NCBI GenBank assembly: GCA_902495265.1
Contig: CABUWR010000051.1
Span: forward strand, 1-8,123
Direction of reading: 5' to 3'
Length of the DNA stretch: 8,123 nt
DNA from: an uncultured Collinsella sp.
GTDB taxonomy: Bacteria > Actinomycetota > Coriobacteriia > Coriobacteriales > Coriobacteriaceae
Positions 4,791 through 8,123 of this stretch are shown in pieces. Numbering within the stretch: the first letter of the stretch is position 1; every line of letters starts with the position of its first letter. The notes under the pieces were generated by a model. That model did not search any database and had not been told where the DNA came from. It saw only the letters and a program-made list of their open reading frames with translations. The translations under genes were made by a program, and so were the position numbers.

Positions 4791-7700
4791 GACGACGCAT
4801 CGCTGGGCGGTCGCTCAGCAAAACCCCGAGCTCGAAAAGGAGCTTTCGGCTGGCCTGGGCATACCCGGGCTGGTGGCGCGCATTATGGTTGCGCACGGCA
4901 TTACATCCATCGAGGAAGGGCAGCTGTTTTTGACGCCTTCGCTCGATCGCGACTGGGCTGACCCACTCATTATCCCGGGCATGTCGGTCGTTGCCGACCG
5001 CGTCGAGCATGCTATTCGCAACCACGAGCATATCGCGGTCTTTGGCGATTTTGACGTTGACGGTATTACGTCGACCTGCCTGTTGACCGAGGCGCTGCGC
5101 ACGTTTGGCGCCGATGTCACGCCGTTTATTCCGCATCGCTTTGACGAGGGCTACGGTCTTTCGCGAGCGGCGCTCGACCGCGTTAACGAGCTCGCTCGCC
5201 CCCAGCTGATCGTGACCGTCGATAACGGCATTGCCGCCAAGGAAGAGGTCTCCTATCTGGAGAGCCTGGGAATCGATTTGGTGGTCACGGACCATCACGA
5301 GCCCTCCGACCAGGTGCCGCAGGGTGTGCCCCTGACTGACCCCAAGCTCGAGGACGAGGGCCCCTCGCGTGAGCTTGCCGGTGCTGGTGTGGCGCTCAAG
5401 CTGGTGCAAGTCCTGGGTGAGCGCCTGGGCAAGCCGTCGTATTGGCGCTCGCTGATCGAGGTCGCGGCGCTGGGTACCGTGTCCGACATGATGCCGCTGA
5501 CGCCCGAGAACCGCGCGCTAGTCGCCGAGGGCATCCAGCAGATGCGCGTGACCGCCCGCCCCGGCTATATCGCGCTGGCCGCGCTCGCCAAGGCCGACCT
5601 CTCTAGCATTACGGCCGATGGCCTGTCGTTTTCGCTCATCCCCCGCTTAAACGCCGCCGGCCGCATGGCTGATCCCAAGCTGGCGCTCGACCTGCTGCTT
5701 GCCCGCGATCCTATCGAGGCAAGCGCGCTGGCGGCCGAGCTCGAGGAGATCAACCGTCAGCGTCGCGAGATCGAGGCGGAGCTCACACGCGATGCCATGG
5801 CAAAGGTCGAGGAGACCTATGATGGCGGTCGCGCAATCGTCGTGGGTGGCGAGGGCTGGCACGAGGGCGTCAAGGGTATCGTGGCGAGCCGCCTGACCAA
5901 CCGTTATCACGTGCCGGCGCTGCTGTTCTCGATCGAAAACGGTATCGCTCGCGGTTCGGGTCGCTCGGTGGGCAAGGTCAACCTGTTCGATGCCGTAGAA
6001 CGCTGCTCCGATCTGCTGATTCGTCGCGGCGGGCATGCGGGTGCGGTGGGCGTGACCATCGAGGCGTCCAAGCTCGACGAGTTCCGTCGTCGCCTTTCTG
6101 CCGTGCTGTCCGAGCTTCCCGCCGAGGACTTTGAGGACACCGATGAGGTTGCCGCTACCGTCGACCTCTCCGAGCTAAATATCGAGACCATCGAGCAAAT
6201 CTCCCGTCTTGAGCCGTTTGGCCAAGGCAACAAGGTGCCGCTGTTGGCGGCCGAGGGCGTGACGATGTGCGATCGCGCCGTGGTGGGCAAAACCGGCGAG
6301 CACATGCGCTTCGTGGCGACCGATGGCGCTGCGAGTGTGCCGGCCATTATGTTCCGCGTGCCGCAGATCGATAAGCTCATCAATTGCGATAGCGCCGTCG
6401 ATTTGGTGTTCGAGGCCGTGGCCGAGCATTGGCAAGGTCGCGTAAAGCCCAAGCTCATGATCAAGGATGTCTTGGTCCGCGACACCACGGCGCCCAGCGT
6501 TGACGACCCGGCATGTGAGCTTCGCCGCGGCGTGGAGCCTGCGGACGCCGGTCTTCGTCTGGAGTCCCGCAAGCGCCAAACGCTCGCCCAGCTTTCCTAT
6601 ACCGAGCTGACGCGCTCGCTTATTCATAGCTTTATCGGCTCGAATCAGCCGCACCGCGCGCAGGTCGAGGCGCTCGATGCCCTGGCCGATCACCAAAGTG
6701 TTCTGGCCGTTATGGGAACAGGGCGCGGCAAGTCTCTTATCTTCCATGTGCATGCCGCGCGCGAGGCGGTCCTTCGCGGGCGTGCGAGCATCTTTGTCTA
6801 TCCGCTGCGCGCGCTCGTTGCCGACCAGGCCTATCACCTCTCGTCGACGATGGCCGCGCTCGGCATTGGCGTGGGCGTGCTGACCGGCGAGACCGTGGAG
6901 GCGGCGCGCGATGACGTGTTTGCCGGCTTGGCTTCGGGCCGCACCGGCATCGTGCTCACGACGCCCGAGTTCCTGTCCATTCACCGCGACCGCTTTGCGC
7001 GTTCGGGACGCATCGGTTTTGTCGTTATCGATGAGGCGCATCATGCCGGTCTTGCCAAGGGCGGTGACCGCAGCGCCTATCTCGACATGCCCGATATCCT
7101 CAAGGCCCTGGGCGACCCGGTCGTTCTGGCCACGACTGCCACCGCAACGGCTCCGGTTGTGGCCGAGCTTGCCCGCGTGCTACCGATTACCCGCACGGTG
7201 GTCGACGAGACGGTGCGCGAGAACTTGCAGCTCGAGGACGACCGAGATCTTGCGAGCCGCGAGAACCGCCTGGTGTCAATCGTGGCGACGGGGGAGAAGA
7301 CCGTCATCTACGTCAACTCGCGCGACCAGTCCGTGGCGCTTGCCAAGACGCTGCGCAAGCGGGTGCCCGATTGCGCGACCCGCATCGCGTTCTATAACGC
7401 GGGGCTTGCACGCTCCGATCGTCGCCGTGTCGAGGAAGCGTTTCGAGACGGCAGCCTCAGCTGCATCGTTTCGACCTCTGCCTTTGGTGAGGGCGTCAAC
7501 CTGCCCGATATTCGCCATGTCGTGCTCTACCACATGCCGTTTGGCAGCATTGAGTTCAACCAGATGAGCGGACGCGCCGGTCGCGACGGCCAACCTGCCG
7601 TGATTCACTTGCTCTATTCGTCGCGTGACGCTCGCATTAACGAGCGCCTGCTCGACTGCTACGCGCCCGAGCGCGACGAGCTCGTCACGCTCTATCGAGC

Positions 7701-8064
7701 TCTGCAGACTATGTGGCGCTCCAACCGCGGCAAGACCGGAGACGACTCGTTTAGTGCGAGCGATATCGACATCGCGCAGATGTGCCTTGCCATCGATGCC
7801 CGCACGCCGGTCGACGAGCGCTCGGTGGAAAGCGGCCTGGGAATCTTCGAAGAGCTTGGTTTCTGTCGTGTTTCGGGGTTTGACGACACCCGTCGCATCG
7901 CGATGGCAGAAAACCCGGGCCGTGTGCAATTGAGCAGGTCGATTCGCTATTTGGAGGGCTTGCGCTCGCGCATGGAGTTCTCGGCTTTTCGGAGCTGGGC
8001 ACTCGATTCGTGTGCTTCTGATATGCTAGCCAAAGTTAACCGCCCGATCGTACCGCGGGCCTAG
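4777..8064 (+). CDS. recJ: RecJ single-strand exonuclease fused to a RecQ-like SF2 DNA helicase
   Basis: A 1095-residue protein. The N-terminal half is a full RecJ nuclease: motif I GDFDVDG (90-96), TVDNG (147-151), the DHH motif TDHHEP (171-176), VSD (235-237), RLNAAGR (290-296), then DHHA1 with GWHEG (360-364) and GGHAGA (418-423), and an OB fold near 475-570. All expected acidic and histidine ligands are present. Residues 620-955 form an SF2 helicase: Walker A MGTGRGKS (646-653), DEAH box (752-755), TTATAT (786-791), FGEGVNLPD (903-911) and Q-x2-GRAGRDG (929-938), closest to RecQ, but without RecQ's zinc-binding cysteines or an HRDC domain. Residues 960-1095 resemble the RecJ C-terminal domain (GIFEELGF, then a helical tail). 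Bacterial RecJ is usually 560-790 residues. RecJ degrades 5'-3' and RecQ unwinds 3'-5', so one chain could resect DNA ends. The ATG at 4777 has GGGGGTGG six bases upstream. A GTG at 4732 in the same frame is possible but adds 15 unconserved residues. The downstream gene begins 15 bases later. Confidence 0.92.
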   Translation: MSSLKTTHRWAVAQQNPELEKELSAGLGIPGLVARIMVAHGITSIEEGQLFLTPSLDRDWADPLIIPGMSVVADRVEHAIRNHEHIAVFGDFDVDGITSTCLLTEALRTFGADVTPFIPHRFDEGYGLSRAALDRVNELARPQLIVTVDNGIAAKEEVSYLESLGIDLVVTDHHEPSDQVPQGVPLTDPKLEDEGPSRELAGAGVALKLVQVLGERLGKPSYWRSLIEVAALGTVSDMMPLTPENRALVAEGIQQMRVTARPGYIALAALAKADLSSITADGLSFSLIPRLNAAGRMADPKLALDLLLARDPIEASALAAELEEINRQRREIEAELTRDAMAKVEETYDGGRAIVVGGEGWHEGVKGIVASRLTNRYHVPALLFSIENGIARGSGRSVGKVNLFDAVERCSDLLIRRGGHAGAVGVTIEASKLDEFRRRLSAVLSELPAEDFEDTDEVAATVDLSELNIETIEQISRLEPFGQGNKVPLLAAEGVTMCDRAVVGKTGEHMRFVATDGAASVPAIMFRVPQIDKLINCDSAVDLVFEAVAEHWQGRVKPKLMIKDVLVRDTTAPSVDDPACELRRGVEPADAGLRLESRKRQTLAQLSYTELTRSLIHSFIGSNQPHRAQVEALDALADHQSVLAVMGTGRGKSLIFHVHAAREAVLRGRASIFVYPLRALVADQAYHLSSTMAALGIGVGVLTGETVEAARDDVFAGLASGRTGIVLTTPEFLSIHRDRFARSGRIGFVVIDEAHHAGLAKGGDRSAYLDMPDILKALGDPVVLATTATATAPVVAELARVLPITRTVVDETVRENLQLEDDRDLASRENRLVSIVATGEKTVIYVNSRDQSVALAKTLRKRVPDCATRIAFYNAGLARSDRRRVEEAFRDGSLSCIVSTSAFGEGVNLPDIRHVVLYHMPFGSIEFNQMSGRAGRDGQPAVIHLLYSSRDARINERLLDCYAPERDELVTLYRALQTMWRSNRGKTGDDSFSASDIDIAQMCLAIDARTPVDERSVESGLGIFEELGFCRVSGFDDTRRIAMAENPGRVQLSRSIRYLEGLRSRMEFSAFRSWALDSCASDMLAKVNRPIVPRA

Positions 8065-8079
8065 GGGAAGGGGACCTCG

Positions 8080-8123
8080 ATGGATGCCGCAGCCCGTACC
8101 GCCCATGATTCCACCCTCCAACC
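8080..8123 (+). CDS. 5' end of a further gene, cut by the window edge
   Basis: An ATG at 8080 follows the recJ stop by 15 bases, with a good purine-rich ribosome site (AAGGGGA at 8068-8074, five bases before the start). Fourteen codons are visible (MDAAARTAHDSTLQ), still open at the window end. They show no domain. In many Gram-positive genomes recJ is followed, directly or after apt, by the (p)ppGpp synthetase/hydrolase gene relA/spoT, so that is the leading guess from position alone. Co-transcription with recJ is likely. Confidence 0.6.
   Translation, partial: MDAAARTAHDSTLQ

Noticed and set aside
6175..7044. Long minus-strand frame (289 codons) within the recJ-helicase gene
   Set aside because: Long antisense frames are expected in GC-rich coding DNA. 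This one is His/Arg/Ala-rich with no domain and lies wholly opposite conserved RecJ and helicase motifs. The frames at 5907-6572 and 7276-7929 are rejected for the same reason.

Overview
The window looks like chromosomal DNA from a high-GC, gut-type actinobacterium, most likely Collinsella or a close relative (Coriobacteriia). The evidence is the GC-rich codon use, the gene content, and a RecJ-type exonuclease carrying a built-in helicase. The genus is an inference from the sequence alone. Nothing here is rRNA, tRNA, a CRISPR array, a transposase or a phage gene.

Layout. Positions 1-56 hold a repeat that recurs at 1905-1960. A strong hairpin (81-120) follows the 3' end of a minus-strand gene (148-1737). 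That gene encodes an exported, membrane-anchored protein with a probable beta-propeller outside, one transmembrane segment, and a zinc ribbon at its cytoplasmic C-terminus. It is clearly more AT-rich than the rest. Between it and the next gene lie a leader inverted repeat and a 21-bp-stem palindromic element whose right arm is the second copy of the repeat. Then come two tightly coupled plus-strand genes: a CutC-family TIM-barrel protein (1993-2670) and a GalT-like/DUF4931 HIT-superfamily protein (2674-3471). Converging on them from the minus strand is a BASS-family (bile acid:sodium symporter-like) transporter (3502-4500). It has lost the usual sodium-binding glutamate and glutamine.

A divergent intergenic region of about 220 bp (4501-4724) carries a palindrome, a direct repeat spaced at two helical turns, and a perfect -10 hexamer. 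A possible 21-codon leader ORF (4725-4790) overlaps the start of the largest gene (4777-8064). This 1095-residue protein joins a complete RecJ 5'-3' exonuclease to a complete RecQ-like SF2 helicase and ends in a RecJ_C-like domain. A further gene begins at 8080 and runs off the window. By synteny it may be relA/spoT, but too little is visible to say.

The most notable item is the nuclease-helicase fusion. RecJ and RecQ act together in end resection in the RecF pathway, and here both activities sit on one chain. The helicase appears to lie between the RecJ OB domain and the RecJ C-terminal domain, which suggests a testable idea about where the Firmicutes RecJ_C domain came from.
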